NCBI RefSeq assembly: GCF_002483205.1
Contig: NZ_DLHM01000001.1
Span: 310,001 to 374,000 of the forward strand
Reading direction: 5' to 3'
Length of the DNA stretch: 64,000 nt
Source: Flavihumibacter sp. UBA7668
GTDB taxonomy: Bacteria; Bacteroidota; Bacteroidia; Chitinophagales; Chitinophagaceae
Shown: positions 55,030 to 62,637 of the stretch, one piece after another
Layout: each line of letters opens with the position of its first letter
How positions within the stretch are numbered: the first letter of the stretch is position 1
Translations under genes and position numbers: made by a program
Notes under the pieces: model-generated
Seen by the model: only the letters and a program-made list of their open reading frames with translations
Databases searched by the model: none
What the model was told of the DNA's origin: nothing

Positions 55030-55329
55030 TTATTGGGAGGCTCGCTTGTTTTTCGATAAATCGCCAGCGGCCAATTCCTTTTCCATTAAAGGGACAACGG
55101 GTGTTGCGGCTTGTTGATTATACTTAGCATGCTGAATATCAGCCAATTGCTTCTGAAGTTGCAAAATTTCAGCATGGTCCTGCATTTTCTCCCGCTCCAG
55201 TTCCAGAATTTGTTTCCGGAGCGATTTTACCTGCATCATCCTGAATAACAGGCCTACCACAAAAGCCGACCCCAGTCCCAGGGCCAACAGTCCAAAGTGT
55301 ACAGTAATTTGCATCATAGTGTCTGTCAA
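55030..55329 (-). CDS. Small membrane-anchored coiled-coil protein, paralogue A
   Basis: 99 residues: membrane helix ITVHFGLLALGLGSAFVVGL, then LFRMMQVKSLRKQILELERE and MQDHAEILQLQKQLADIQ as a coiled coil, and a low-complexity Gln/Ala-rich tail. Several ATGs occur within the first six codons, and the exact start is not certain. It begins 8 bp after the glyQS stop, so it is probably translated from the same transcript. Its paralogue B follows. No known family. Confidence 0.77.
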   Translation of the reverse strand: MTDTMMQITVHFGLLALGLGSAFVVGLLFRMMQVKSLRKQILELEREKMQDHAEILQLQKQLADIQHAKYNQQAATPVVPLMEKELAAGDLSKNKRASQ

Positions 55330-55337
55330 TAAAATTG

Positions 55338-56792
55338 TTACGACGCGATGGCTTTTTCAACCATCCCTTTTACGGCACTCATAGGTATTCTTTCCTGCGT
55401 CATACTGTCCCGATACCGAACGGTTACCGTTCCATCTTCCTTTGTCTGGTGGTCGATGGTTATACAAAACGGTGTTCCGATGGCGTCCTGCCGGCGATAA
55501 CGTTTACCAATGGCATCCTTTTCCTCGTAAAAACAACGGAAGGATCCCTTGCATTCGTCCATCAGCTGGCGGGCGATCTCAGGCAGGCCATCCTTCTTAA
55601 CTAAAGGTAAGATGGCCAATTTTATTGGACTTAACTTGGGTGGAAACTTTAATACAACCCGACTGTCTTCCTTGTCGGCTGTGCTAAGGTCCTGTATTTC
55701 ATAGGCTTCGCTGAGAACCATCATCACCGTGCGGTCGAGCCCGATGGAGGTTTCAATTACATACGGAATATAGTTTCCATATGGTTTTCCATTCGCGTCC
55801 AAATCATTATCAAAATACTGCATTTTTTTCTTACTGTACTCCTGATGATTGCGAAGGTCAAAATCGGTACGGGAATGAATTCCCTCCACTTCTTTGAAAC
55901 CAATAGGGAAATTATACTCTATATCACAGGCTGCATCCGCATAATGCGCCAGTTTAACATGATCGTGGAAACGGTATTTATCAGCCGGAATACCCATGCC
56001 GAGGTGCCATTTCATGCGTTCTTCTTTCCAATATTCATACCATTCTTTCTGCGTGCCGGGGCGGATGAAGAATTGCATCTCCATTTGTTCGAATTCACGC
56101 ATGCGGAAAATGAACTGCCGGGCCACGATTTCATTGCGGAAAGCCTTTCCTACCTGCGCAATTCCGAAGGGGATTTTCATCCGTCCGGTTTTTTGCACAT
56201 TCAGGAAATTTACAAAGATACCCTGAGCGGTTTCCGGCCGCAGGTACACCATATTATCGTCGTTTTCCCCGGATACTGCTCCAAATTCGGTGGCAAACAT
56301 GAGGTTAAATTGCCTCACATCGGTCCAGTTGCAGGTTCCGCTGACACTGCATTTTATTTTATTTTCCTCAATCAGGGATTTGAGTCCGGCGAAATCTTCT
56401 TTTGCCAGGAGTTGCTCCATTTTGTTCACCAGCGCTTTGGAAGCTTCTTCCGGAAGGGTATCGGCAAAACCTTCAATGAGGTGATCTACCCGGTAGCGTT
56501 TTTTGCTGTCCTTATTATCGATCATCGGGTCACTGAAATTATCCACGTGACCGCTGGCTTTCCAGGTGGTGGGATGCATAAAAATGGCTGCGTCAATCCC
56601 TACAATATTTTCATGCAACTGGGTCATCCATTTCCACCAGTCGTCGCGGATATTCTTTTTCAGCTCGCTACCGTACTGGCCATAATCGTATACCGCACTT
56701 AGTCCGTCATAGATCTCACTGCTCTGAAATATGAAGCCATATTCCTTACAATGGGATATAATCGCCTGAAACTTATTGTTATCATTTGCCAT
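55338..56792 (-). CDS. glyQS: Glycyl-tRNA synthetase (alpha2 type)
   Basis: 484 residues of the class II dimeric enzyme. The N-terminal GLSAVYDYGQYGSELKKNIRDDWWKWM is highly conserved. YLRPETAQGIFVNFLNV and FGIAQVGKAFRNEI are class II motif 2, and VIETSIGLDRTVMMVLSEAY is motif 3. The C-terminal anticodon-binding domain begins KLAILPLVKKDGLPEIARQL and ends at GMVEKAIAS. It charges tRNA-Gly in the cytoplasm. It lies downstream of mazG, separated by R4. Confidence 0.97.
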   Translation of the reverse strand: MANDNNKFQAIISHCKEYGFIFQSSEIYDGLSAVYDYGQYGSELKKNIRDDWWKWMTQLHENIVGIDAAIFMHPTTWKASGHVDNFSDPMIDNKDSKKRYRVDHLIEGFADTLPEEASKALVNKMEQLLAKEDFAGLKSLIEENKIKCSVSGTCNWTDVRQFNLMFATEFGAVSGENDDNMVYLRPETAQGIFVNFLNVQKTGRMKIPFGIAQVGKAFRNEIVARQFIFRMREFEQMEMQFFIRPGTQKEWYEYWKEERMKWHLGMGIPADKYRFHDHVKLAHYADAACDIEYNFPIGFKEVEGIHSRTDFDLRNHQEYSKKKMQYFDNDLDANGKPYGNYIPYVIETSIGLDRTVMMVLSEAYEIQDLSTADKEDSRVVLKFPPKLSPIKLAILPLVKKDGLPEIARQLMDECKGSFRCFYEEKDAIGKRYRRQDAIGTPFCITIDHQTKEDGTVTVRYRDSMTQERIPMSAVKGMVEKAIAS

Positions 56793-56830
56793 AAGTGCGC
56801 AAATATAGGAATAGGTTCGGAATCTTCCTT

Positions 56831-56875
56831 CTCACCGGTCGGGTGCCACCGGTCGGGTGCCACCCGACCGGTGAG
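56831..56875. repeat. Modular palindromic repeat R4
   Basis: CTCACCGGTCGGGTG (56831-56845) pairs with 56861-56875. The element is two direct 14-bp units CACCGGTCGGGTGC (from 56833 and 56847) and one inverted unit. It lies in the 88-bp gap between mazG (stop 56881) and glyQS (start 56792), both on the minus strand, so it is inside a probable operon. Confidence 0.88.
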
Positions 56876-56880
56876 AGGGA

Positions 56881-57240
56881 TTACTGCAGTTTGGGGTTGG
56901 AGCGATGGCGATCCTGGTCGCGGGTATTTTTTTTGGCGATGTTTTTCGCAAGGGCGGCGCTGAGGTCTACGCCGGTTTGGTTCGCCAGACAAATCAGCAC
57001 CCAGAGGACATCGGCCATTTCATCAGCCAGATGATCACCAAAATCAGCCCCCTTGCCAGGACTCTTTTCCGATTCCTTGAAGGATTGCTCTCCGTATTGA
57101 CGAACCATCAGCCTGCTCAGTTCCCCCACTTCCTCCATCAAAATACCCAGATTCGTGAGTTCATTAAAATACCGCACCCCTACCGTGCGGATCCATTCAT
57201 CCACCTGCTGCTGTGCTTCTCTTATAGTTATTTCTTTCAT
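56881..57240 (-). CDS. MazG-like nucleotide pyrophosphohydrolase
   Basis: 119 residues. LGILMEEVGELSRLMVRQYGEQ and DFGDHLADEMADVLWVLICLANQTGVDL carry the EExxE-like and ExxD metal-binding motifs of the all-alpha NTP-PPase superfamily. Enzymes of this size remove non-canonical or damaged nucleotides by releasing pyrophosphate. It is the middle gene of the dtd-mazG-glyQS group, flanked on both sides by palindromic repeats R5 and R4. The short basic C-terminus (KKNTRDQDRHRSNPK) is not part of the fold. Confidence 0.9.
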   Translation of the reverse strand: MKEITIREAQQQVDEWIRTVGVRYFNELTNLGILMEEVGELSRLMVRQYGEQSFKESEKSPGKGADFGDHLADEMADVLWVLICLANQTGVDLSAALAKNIAKKNTRDQDRHRSNPKLQ

Positions 57241-57254
57241 ATGCTACTTTTATT

Positions 57255-57310
57255 CACCGGTCGGGTGCCACCGGTCGGGTGCCACCGGTCGGGTGCCACC
57301 CGACCGGTGG
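57255..57310. repeat. Modular palindromic repeat R5 with three direct 14-bp units
   Basis: CACCGGTCGGGTGC is repeated three times without gaps (57255, 57269, 57283), followed by an inverted unit CACCCGACCGGTGG (57297-57310). The outer arms can pair over 13 bp, and each direct unit could pair with the inverted one, so alternative hairpins exist. It fills the gap between dtd (stop 57317) and mazG (start 57240). Confidence 0.9.
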
Positions 57311-57316
57311 AGGGAG

Positions 57317-57769
57317 TTATTCCTTGTTTTTGGTGTCGATGAGGATGGTAACGGGGCCGTCGTTTATAAGGGAAACCTGCATATCGGCGCCGAAAACGCC
57401 GGTAGAGATGGGTTTACCCAAATCGGCCTCGAGCCGGGCAATGAGTTTTTCATAGAGGGGCACCGCCACAGGTGGCTTACTAGCACGGATATAAGAGGGC
57501 CGGTTGCCTTTCTTCGTGCTGGCATGCAGGGTAAACTGGCTCACCAGCAGCAAATCGCCCCCGGTTTCCAGCAATGAACAATTCATCACCCCGGCAGCAT
57601 CATTAAAAATCCGAAGCTGCACAATTTTAGGACTCAGCCAGTTGATATCCTCGTCAGTATCCAGATCCTCTATCCCAACCAGGACCAATAAACCCGCACC
57701 AATAGCTGCTGTTTGCTTTTCGTCGATTTCCACGGATGCCCGTCGAACCCTTTGTATAACTACTCTCAT
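57317..57769 (-). CDS. dtd: D-aminoacyl-tRNA deacylase
   Basis: 150 residues. MRVVIQRVRRASVEIDEKQ is the family start, LLVSQFTLHASTKKGNRPSY holds the SQFTL active-site motif with the catalytic Thr region, and NDGPVTILIDTK holds the cross-subunit Gly-Pro motif that rejects L-amino acids. It frees tRNA from D-amino acids and from glycine mischarged on tRNA-Ala. Its neighbour glyQS makes Gly-tRNA, which suits a translation quality group dtd-mazG-glyQS. Confidence 0.96.
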   Translation of the reverse strand: MRVVIQRVRRASVEIDEKQTAAIGAGLLVLVGIEDLDTDEDINWLSPKIVQLRIFNDAAGVMNCSLLETGGDLLLVSQFTLHASTKKGNRPSYIRASKPPVAVPLYEKLIARLEADLGKPISTGVFGADMQVSLINDGPVTILIDTKNKE

Positions 57770-57788
57770 TAATTTGTACCTTTCCTGT

Positions 57789-58568
57789 GTGAGAATCGAA
57801 AATAGATATTCTGTACTGATCCTGCTCTGCTGGACTCTATTGATTTTACCATCCTGTCAAAAAAATATAGGGGATGAAAATCCGGCAACAGCCCATCTCG
57901 AAATCCGATTTCACCCACAACTGGATGGCTTCCCGCTAGAATTAGGCAGCACTTACCAACTGCCAACCGGGGAATCCTTCGAACCTACCGTTTTCAAATT
58001 TTATACCGGCAATATCGCGCTTCAGCAAAATGGAGGATCGCTTATTTCAACTACTAAGGATCCCTATTATTTAATAAATGCGGCCAGTACTGAAGAACTA
58101 ATTCTTCGTACCAGCATTCCGGAAGGAAATTATACCAACCTTGAATTCTTATTAGGAGTTGACAGCGCAAGAAATGTGAGCGGAGTTCAAAGCGGTGCAC
58201 TTGATCCGGTCAAAGGCATGTTCTGGACCTGGAACAGCGGTTACATTTTTGCCAAACTGGAAGGAATAAGTCCGCAATCAACCATTCAGGGAGATCAGGT
58301 TGAATACCATGTAGGCGGATTCCGGGTCCCTTATAATGCAGCTCAAAAAATAAGGCTGGCAATCCCAAGGTATGGCAACTTTCAATTGAAAGCCGGACAA
58401 ACCTGCATCATCGATATTGATATTAACCTGGAAAACTGGTTCACGGGACCCTACCCGTTAACCATTGCAAGTCATCCTGTTTGTATGACACCGGGGGAAT
58501 TGGCCTGGAATATTTCCCGCAATTTCAGCGGACTCTTTTCCGTTACCAATCTCAGCATTGAAGAATGA
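57789..58568 (+). CDS. MbnP-like copper-binding lipoprotein
   Basis: 259 residues from a GTG start that gives a good lipoprotein signal: VRIENRYSVLILLCW, lipobox LILPSC (Cys23). ATAHLEIRFHPQLDG and FKFYTGNIALQQNGG are MbnP family strands, and VKGMFWTWNSGYIFAKLEG (Trp146, Trp148) is the family's conserved tryptophan segment. In methanotrophs MbnP is modified by the dihaem enzyme MbnH to form a kynurenine that helps to bind copper. Here the next gene is such a dihaem enzyme, overlapping by 4 nt. The start is divergent from dtd, 19 bp away. Confidence 0.85.
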   Translation: MRIENRYSVLILLCWTLLILPSCQKNIGDENPATAHLEIRFHPQLDGFPLELGSTYQLPTGESFEPTVFKFYTGNIALQQNGGSLISTTKDPYYLINAASTEELILRTSIPEGNYTNLEFLLGVDSARNVSGVQSGALDPVKGMFWTWNSGYIFAKLEGISPQSTIQGDQVEYHVGGFRVPYNAAQKIRLAIPRYGNFQLKAGQTCIIDIDINLENWFTGPYPLTIASHPVCMTPGELAWNISRNFSGLFSVTNLSIEE

Positions 58569-59551
58569 AAACCATTTTTTACATCTCGGTTATCCTGCTT
58601 TTATTTGCGGTTGCGCAATGGGGTATCGGTTGTTCAAAAAAAGACACGGATGGAAATAAACTCAACCTGATTCAATTTCCGAAACCCGCCGACTGGCCTG
58701 ATCCTGTTTACGATTTCGCATCCAATCCGCTTAGCAAAGAAGGCGTAGCGCTTGGGAAAAAATTATTCTTTGACGGACGCCTTTCGAAAGATGGCAATTT
58801 CCCCTGCGTAAGCTGTCATCAGCCCTTTGCAGCATTCGCTACGTTTGAACATGATTTCAGTCACGGTTTTAATGACCAGTTTACCACGCGAAATGCACCC
58901 GGCTTATTTAACCTGGCCTGGCATAGCAGTTTTCATCATGATGGCGGGATTACCCACCTCGATTTGCAACCGCTCGCACCGATTACAGCTCCCAATGAAA
59001 TGGCAGAAACCGTTCAGGGAGTCTTGGATAAACTGAATGCAGACGCAGACTATCAAAAGCAGTTTGCCAAAGTATTCGGTACCCCCGAAATCAGTACGGC
59101 GAATATGACCAAAGCTTTATCGCAGTATATGCTGATGCTGGTTTCCTCCAATTCCAAATACGATCTGGTGAAACAGGGAAAAGCCGGTTTTGATGTAAAT
59201 GAAGAAGCCGGTTATGCTATTTTTCAGGAAAAAAAATGCACTACCTGTCATGCAGAACCGCTTTTTACCAATCTTGCATTTGAAAGCAATGGATTGCCAT
59301 TAAATCCATCTTTAAATGATTTGGGGCGGATGAGCATCACCGGCAATAAAGCCGATTCACTGAAATTCAAAGTTCCCAGTCTGCGAAATGTAGCACTCAC
59401 TTTTCCTTATATGCATGATGGCCGTTTCTGGAATCTGCAGGATGTATATGATCATTATAATAAAACCATTCCACTTTCCTCTGTTGAACGGTCACTATTA
59501 ACTGAATTTCTCAAAACGCTGACAGACGAGAAGCTGGTGAATAATCAATAG
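58565..59551 (+). CDS. Dihaem cytochrome c peroxidase family protein, MbnH-like
   Basis: 328 residues with a lipoprotein signal (QWGIGC, Cys23). Two c-type haem sites are present: PCVSCH (Cys81, Cys84, His85) and CTTCH (Cys225, Cys228, His229). The CCP/MauG fold is also shown by GVALGKKLFFDGRLSKDG, RNAPGLFNLAW and FPYMHDGRFWNLQDV. MbnH-like members form a bis-Fe(IV) state and oxidise a partner's tryptophan instead of reducing peroxide. The ATGA overlap with the MbnP-like gene supports the MbnH role; the distal haem ligands cannot be settled by eye. Confidence 0.9.
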   Translation: MKTIFYISVILLLFAVAQWGIGCSKKDTDGNKLNLIQFPKPADWPDPVYDFASNPLSKEGVALGKKLFFDGRLSKDGNFPCVSCHQPFAAFATFEHDFSHGFNDQFTTRNAPGLFNLAWHSSFHHDGGITHLDLQPLAPITAPNEMAETVQGVLDKLNADADYQKQFAKVFGTPEISTANMTKALSQYMLMLVSSNSKYDLVKQGKAGFDVNEEAGYAIFQEKKCTTCHAEPLFTNLAFESNGLPLNPSLNDLGRMSITGNKADSLKFKVPSLRNVALTFPYMHDGRFWNLQDVYDHYNKTIPLSSVERSLLTEFLKTLTDEKLVNNQ

Positions 59552-59596
59552 TGAATGGGGTGAATGGAGTGAATGGGCGATCCGATTTTTCACGAC

Positions 59597-60253
59597 TCAG
59601 TTTTCTCCTCTCGATTTCCTCCGGCTTCTTACAGCTTCCAGGGCAATGCGCTCTTTTTCCAGTTCAGCCTGTTGGGCTTGCAGGGCGGTTGAGTTTTCCG
59701 TAATTTTTTCTTCCAGTTGTAGTTTTCTTTTTGCCAGGTCGGTACTATCGCTTAATAAAGAATTATATTTTTTCTCTGCTTTTTTTATGAGTTCTTCCTG
59801 CGCCAATATATCCAGATTCAGCTGGTGTTCTTCCACATCCGGAACCAGATTATTCAGAAACTCTCTGGCATCTTCCACTCCATGCTGATCCCCGGCAGCT
59901 TTCGCTGTAATCACCTCATTCGGTTTGGTAACCACCATATATACAACAGCGGCTTCTTTCTCTTTTCTGCTTTTACGCTCCACTTTCAGGTAGGCATCAT
60001 AGCGATCATTCCCTGCCTGCACATTCCGATATACTTTATAATCCTTTGAACTTGCCGACTTATGTCCTTTTTTATTGAAATGTTCTTCAATTGCGGCTTC
60101 AATTGTTGAAGGTGCATAAGGCAATTCAATTACTGCAGCAGGCAATTTTGATTTCTGGTATTCAGCAATTCCCTGAACAGATTTGGCCTGTCCGTTTACC
60201 AGAATGGCAGAAATTAAAAAGCATAAAATGAAGCTGATCTGTTTCATAAACAA
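59597..60253 (-). CDS. Secreted coiled-coil protein of unknown function
   Basis: 218 residues with a signal peptide (LISAILVNGQA, to about 23). The first half is a compact alpha/beta region (AVIELPYAPSTIEAAIEEHF, DYKVYRNVQAGNDRYDAYLK), the second half from about residue 145 is a long charged coiled coil (AQEELIKKAEKKYNSLLSDS, LQLEEKITENSTALQAQQAE). I do not recognise the family, although similar secreted proteins are common in this phylum. It is convergent with the MbnH-like gene and divergent from the flippase. Confidence 0.72.
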   Translation of the reverse strand: MFMKQISFILCFLISAILVNGQAKSVQGIAEYQKSKLPAAVIELPYAPSTIEAAIEEHFNKKGHKSASSKDYKVYRNVQAGNDRYDAYLKVERKSRKEKEAAVVYMVVTKPNEVITAKAAGDQHGVEDAREFLNNLVPDVEEHQLNLDILAQEELIKKAEKKYNSLLSDSTDLAKRKLQLEEKITENSTALQAQQAELEKERIALEAVRSRRKSRGEN

Positions 60254-60333
60254 AGTTTTTCGTCATTCAAAGGTACAAAAAGCAGGCTGCCTGTTGATTT
60301 CCGTTTATTTTTGTTTCAAACAACCAATAGCCA

Positions 60334-61827
60334 TTGAGTGGAATTAAAAAGTTAGCCGGACAAACAGTCTGGTATGGCGTACCCACCATCGTTGCACGAT
60401 TCATGGGATACCTGATGAATATGGCCCTGCCCTTTTTATTTGAGCAGCCGGCTGTAACAGCAGATATCACTCAGGTATATGCGATGATTCCCTTCCTGAA
60501 CATTCTCTTCACCTACGGAATGGAAACTGCCTATTTCCGATTCAGTCAGGATAAAGATAAAAACCAGCTTTTTAATACGATCTCTATTTCGCTTTTCGCC
60601 ACCAGCCTGGTTTTCGTGCTATTGCTGTATTTCAACCGATCCACCATTGCCGGCTGGGCAAGTTTGACCGAACATCCGGAATACATCAATTTTATGATCG
60701 GCATTTTACTCTTCGATACCCTTTCCACCCTACCCTTTGCTAAACTCAGGCAGGAAAACCGACCGAGAAGATATGCCTTCGTACGACTGCTCGGAATTGT
60801 AGTAAATGTGCTGATTGTTTTATTCTTTCTTGGCTTCTTACCCTCTTATATAACCGAACATCCGGATAGTCCGCTTCGGCTCATCAACCAACTCGATATT
60901 GGAATCGGCTGGTACCTGATTGGAAATCTTATTGGCAGTATACTCACCTTTCTCCTCCTCCTTCCTGAACTCCGACAGTTTCAATGGAATTTTGATTTGG
61001 CCTTATTCAAAGAAATAATGGCCTATAGTTATCCGCTGATTATTGTTGGTTTGGGCGGGATGATTAACGAAGTATTGAGCCGCCTCATTTATCAGCATGT
61101 GGTTGATTTACCGGAAGCCGAAGCCAAGCATGAGTTGGGCATTTTTGCGAATGTATACCGGCTTTCTGTACTAATTACCATTTTTATTCAGGCTTTCCGG
61201 ATGGCCGCCGAACCTTATTTTTTCAGCCAGTCAAAGGAAGAGGGTGCCCAAAAAGGCTATGCCCGCGTGATGAAATTTTTTGTGCTTGCCTGCTGTTTTA
61301 TGTTCCTGCTGATCGGCCTCAACCTGGATTTTTTAAAGTGGGTCATCACCCTGAAATCGGCTGCCTGGGGCGATGGGATTTATATTGTACCAATACTTGC
61401 CATGGCCAATATTTTCCTGGGAATCTATTATAATCTGAGCATCTGGTTCAAACTAACGGGAAAAAATCTCTATGGTGCTTATATAACCATTATAGGTGCT
61501 GTCATCACCATCGTATTAAATATTCTGCTCATTCCTACACTTCATTACCTGGGTGCGGCACTGGCAACATTTGCCTGTTATACTGTGATGATGGTATTGA
61601 GTTATTACTGGGGACAACAATATTACCCGGTTCCTTATGCGAAAAAGAAACTCATCTCCTTTCTGGTGCTGGTGACACTGATTGTGCTGCTGCACCGGCT
61701 TATCCTGATGGCCTATTCGCCGCTTTGGTTCAGTATTGCCACCGGCCTCCTGCTCTTCCTTGGATTCACCTATTTTGTGAGCAAAGTGGAAGCAAAAGAG
61801 ATAAGAAAGGTGAAAGGTGAAAGGTGA
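60334..61827 (+). CDS. Oligosaccharide/lipid-linked repeat unit flippase (Wzx/MATE-like)
   Basis: 497 residues with 13 or 14 membrane helices, a typical count for the polysaccharide flippase superfamily. The chosen start is TTG (SGIKKLAGQTVWYGVPTIVARF), matching the usual start of this family in Bacteroidota; the next ATG would lose the first helix. EVLSRLIYQHVVDLPE and RMAAEPYFFSQSKEEGAQK are characteristic of the family. It probably moves undecaprenyl-linked glycans across the inner membrane. The last residues VKGER come from a GTGAAAGG repeat. Confidence 0.88.
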   Translation: MSGIKKLAGQTVWYGVPTIVARFMGYLMNMALPFLFEQPAVTADITQVYAMIPFLNILFTYGMETAYFRFSQDKDKNQLFNTISISLFATSLVFVLLLYFNRSTIAGWASLTEHPEYINFMIGILLFDTLSTLPFAKLRQENRPRRYAFVRLLGIVVNVLIVLFFLGFLPSYITEHPDSPLRLINQLDIGIGWYLIGNLIGSILTFLLLLPELRQFQWNFDLALFKEIMAYSYPLIIVGLGGMINEVLSRLIYQHVVDLPEAEAKHELGIFANVYRLSVLITIFIQAFRMAAEPYFFSQSKEEGAQKGYARVMKFFVLACCFMFLLIGLNLDFLKWVITLKSAAWGDGIYIVPILAMANIFLGIYYNLSIWFKLTGKNLYGAYITIIGAVITIVLNILLIPTLHYLGAALATFACYTVMMVLSYYWGQQYYPVPYAKKKLISFLVLVTLIVLLHRLILMAYSPLWFSIATGLLLFLGFTYFVSKVEAKEIRKVKGER

Positions 61828-61931
61828 GAGGTGAAAGGATAGAAGTGAGAGGTGAGAGGTGAAATTAAGGCTCTAATTTTTCACCTTTCACCTCTCCTTT
61901 CACTTTTCACCTCTCACGTCTCACCTTCTCA
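61808..61931. repeat. Purine-rich inverted repeat between convergent genes
   Basis: A run of AGGTGAAAGGTGAGAGGTG units (61808-61864) is followed by pyrimidine-rich complementary units TTTCACCTTTCACCTCTCC (61879-61931). Together they can form a long imperfect hairpin in either transcript. The flippase stop lies inside its left arm and the MBL gene stop at its right edge. It may act as a bidirectional terminator. Confidence 0.8.
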
Positions 61932-62567
61932 CATGAGAAACGGATTCATCCGTTTCTCAAACCCTATTGTTGTACTTTCTCCATGACCGGGATAAACCCG
62001 AACAGCATCCGGCAGGACGAACAATTTTTCCCGGATACTGTTGAGCAATTGCTGGTGATTGCCTCCGGGAAGATCCGTACGACCAATGCTTCGGCGGAAT
62101 AACACATCCCCGCCGATCAGGAATTGTTGCTTTTCGCAATAAAAACAAATATGTCCGGGTGAATGTCCGGGTGCTTCAATAACCAACAATTCATCTTCCC
62201 CAAGCAGCACCCGATCGCCACCGCGTAAATAGTGGAGCGGGCCATCATAGTTTTGGAAAGGCAGGTTCCACCGTTTCCCTGCTTCCGGCGCATAATCCAG
62301 TACGATTTTTTCGGCTGGATGCAAAAACAGGGGTAAACCCCAGGTTTCATGAACAAATCGGTTACCAAAAACATGATCAAGATGACAATGGGTATTAAGC
62401 AACTGTTTGGGATGAAGATTCGTAGATGTAATAAAGGATTTCAGCTGTGCTTCTTCGCCCTGGTGGTAACAGCCGGGATCGATGATCAGACAATCGCCAG
62501 CTTCGTTATATAACACATAAGTATTTTCTGCAATGGGACTGAATTCAAAAAAATGGATTGTTAACAT
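61929..62567 (-). CDS. MBL-fold metallo-hydrolase (glyoxalase II-like)
   Basis: 212 residues. NTHCHLDHVFGN is the HxHxDH zinc motif, EAPGHSPGHICFYCE and LIGGDVLFRRSIGRTDLPGGN are the following metal ligands, and VYPGHGESTTIGFEK the last histidine. This matches the short glyoxalase II-like branch (YcbL type). Likely role is hydrolysis of thioesters such as S-lactoyl adducts. It is convergent with the flippase gene and divergent from the next gene. Confidence 0.93.
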   Translation of the reverse strand: MLTIHFFEFSPIAENTYVLYNEAGDCLIIDPGCYHQGEEAQLKSFITSTNLHPKQLLNTHCHLDHVFGNRFVHETWGLPLFLHPAEKIVLDYAPEAGKRWNLPFQNYDGPLHYLRGGDRVLLGEDELLVIEAPGHSPGHICFYCEKQQFLIGGDVLFRRSIGRTDLPGGNHQQLLNSIREKLFVLPDAVRVYPGHGESTTIGFEKRMNPFLM

Positions 62568-62637
62568 AGCTGTATTATTTGGGATGGATTTCCGGGTTAC
62601 CCCTGAAAACCATAATTTTAGACCACAATCACCGGGT

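Noticed and set aside
55845..56702. 285-codon open frame opposite glyQS
   Set aside because: Antisense to a complete glycyl-tRNA synthetase and without recognisable motifs or signal.
57504..57788. Long N-terminal part of the MbnP-like frame overlapping dtd
   Set aside because: It is antisense to dtd, and only the GTG at 57789 gives a lipoprotein signal.
57789..59551. Methanobactin biosynthesis operon
   Set aside because: Only the MbnP/MbnH-like pair is present; no precursor peptide, MbnB or MbnC is seen in the flanks.
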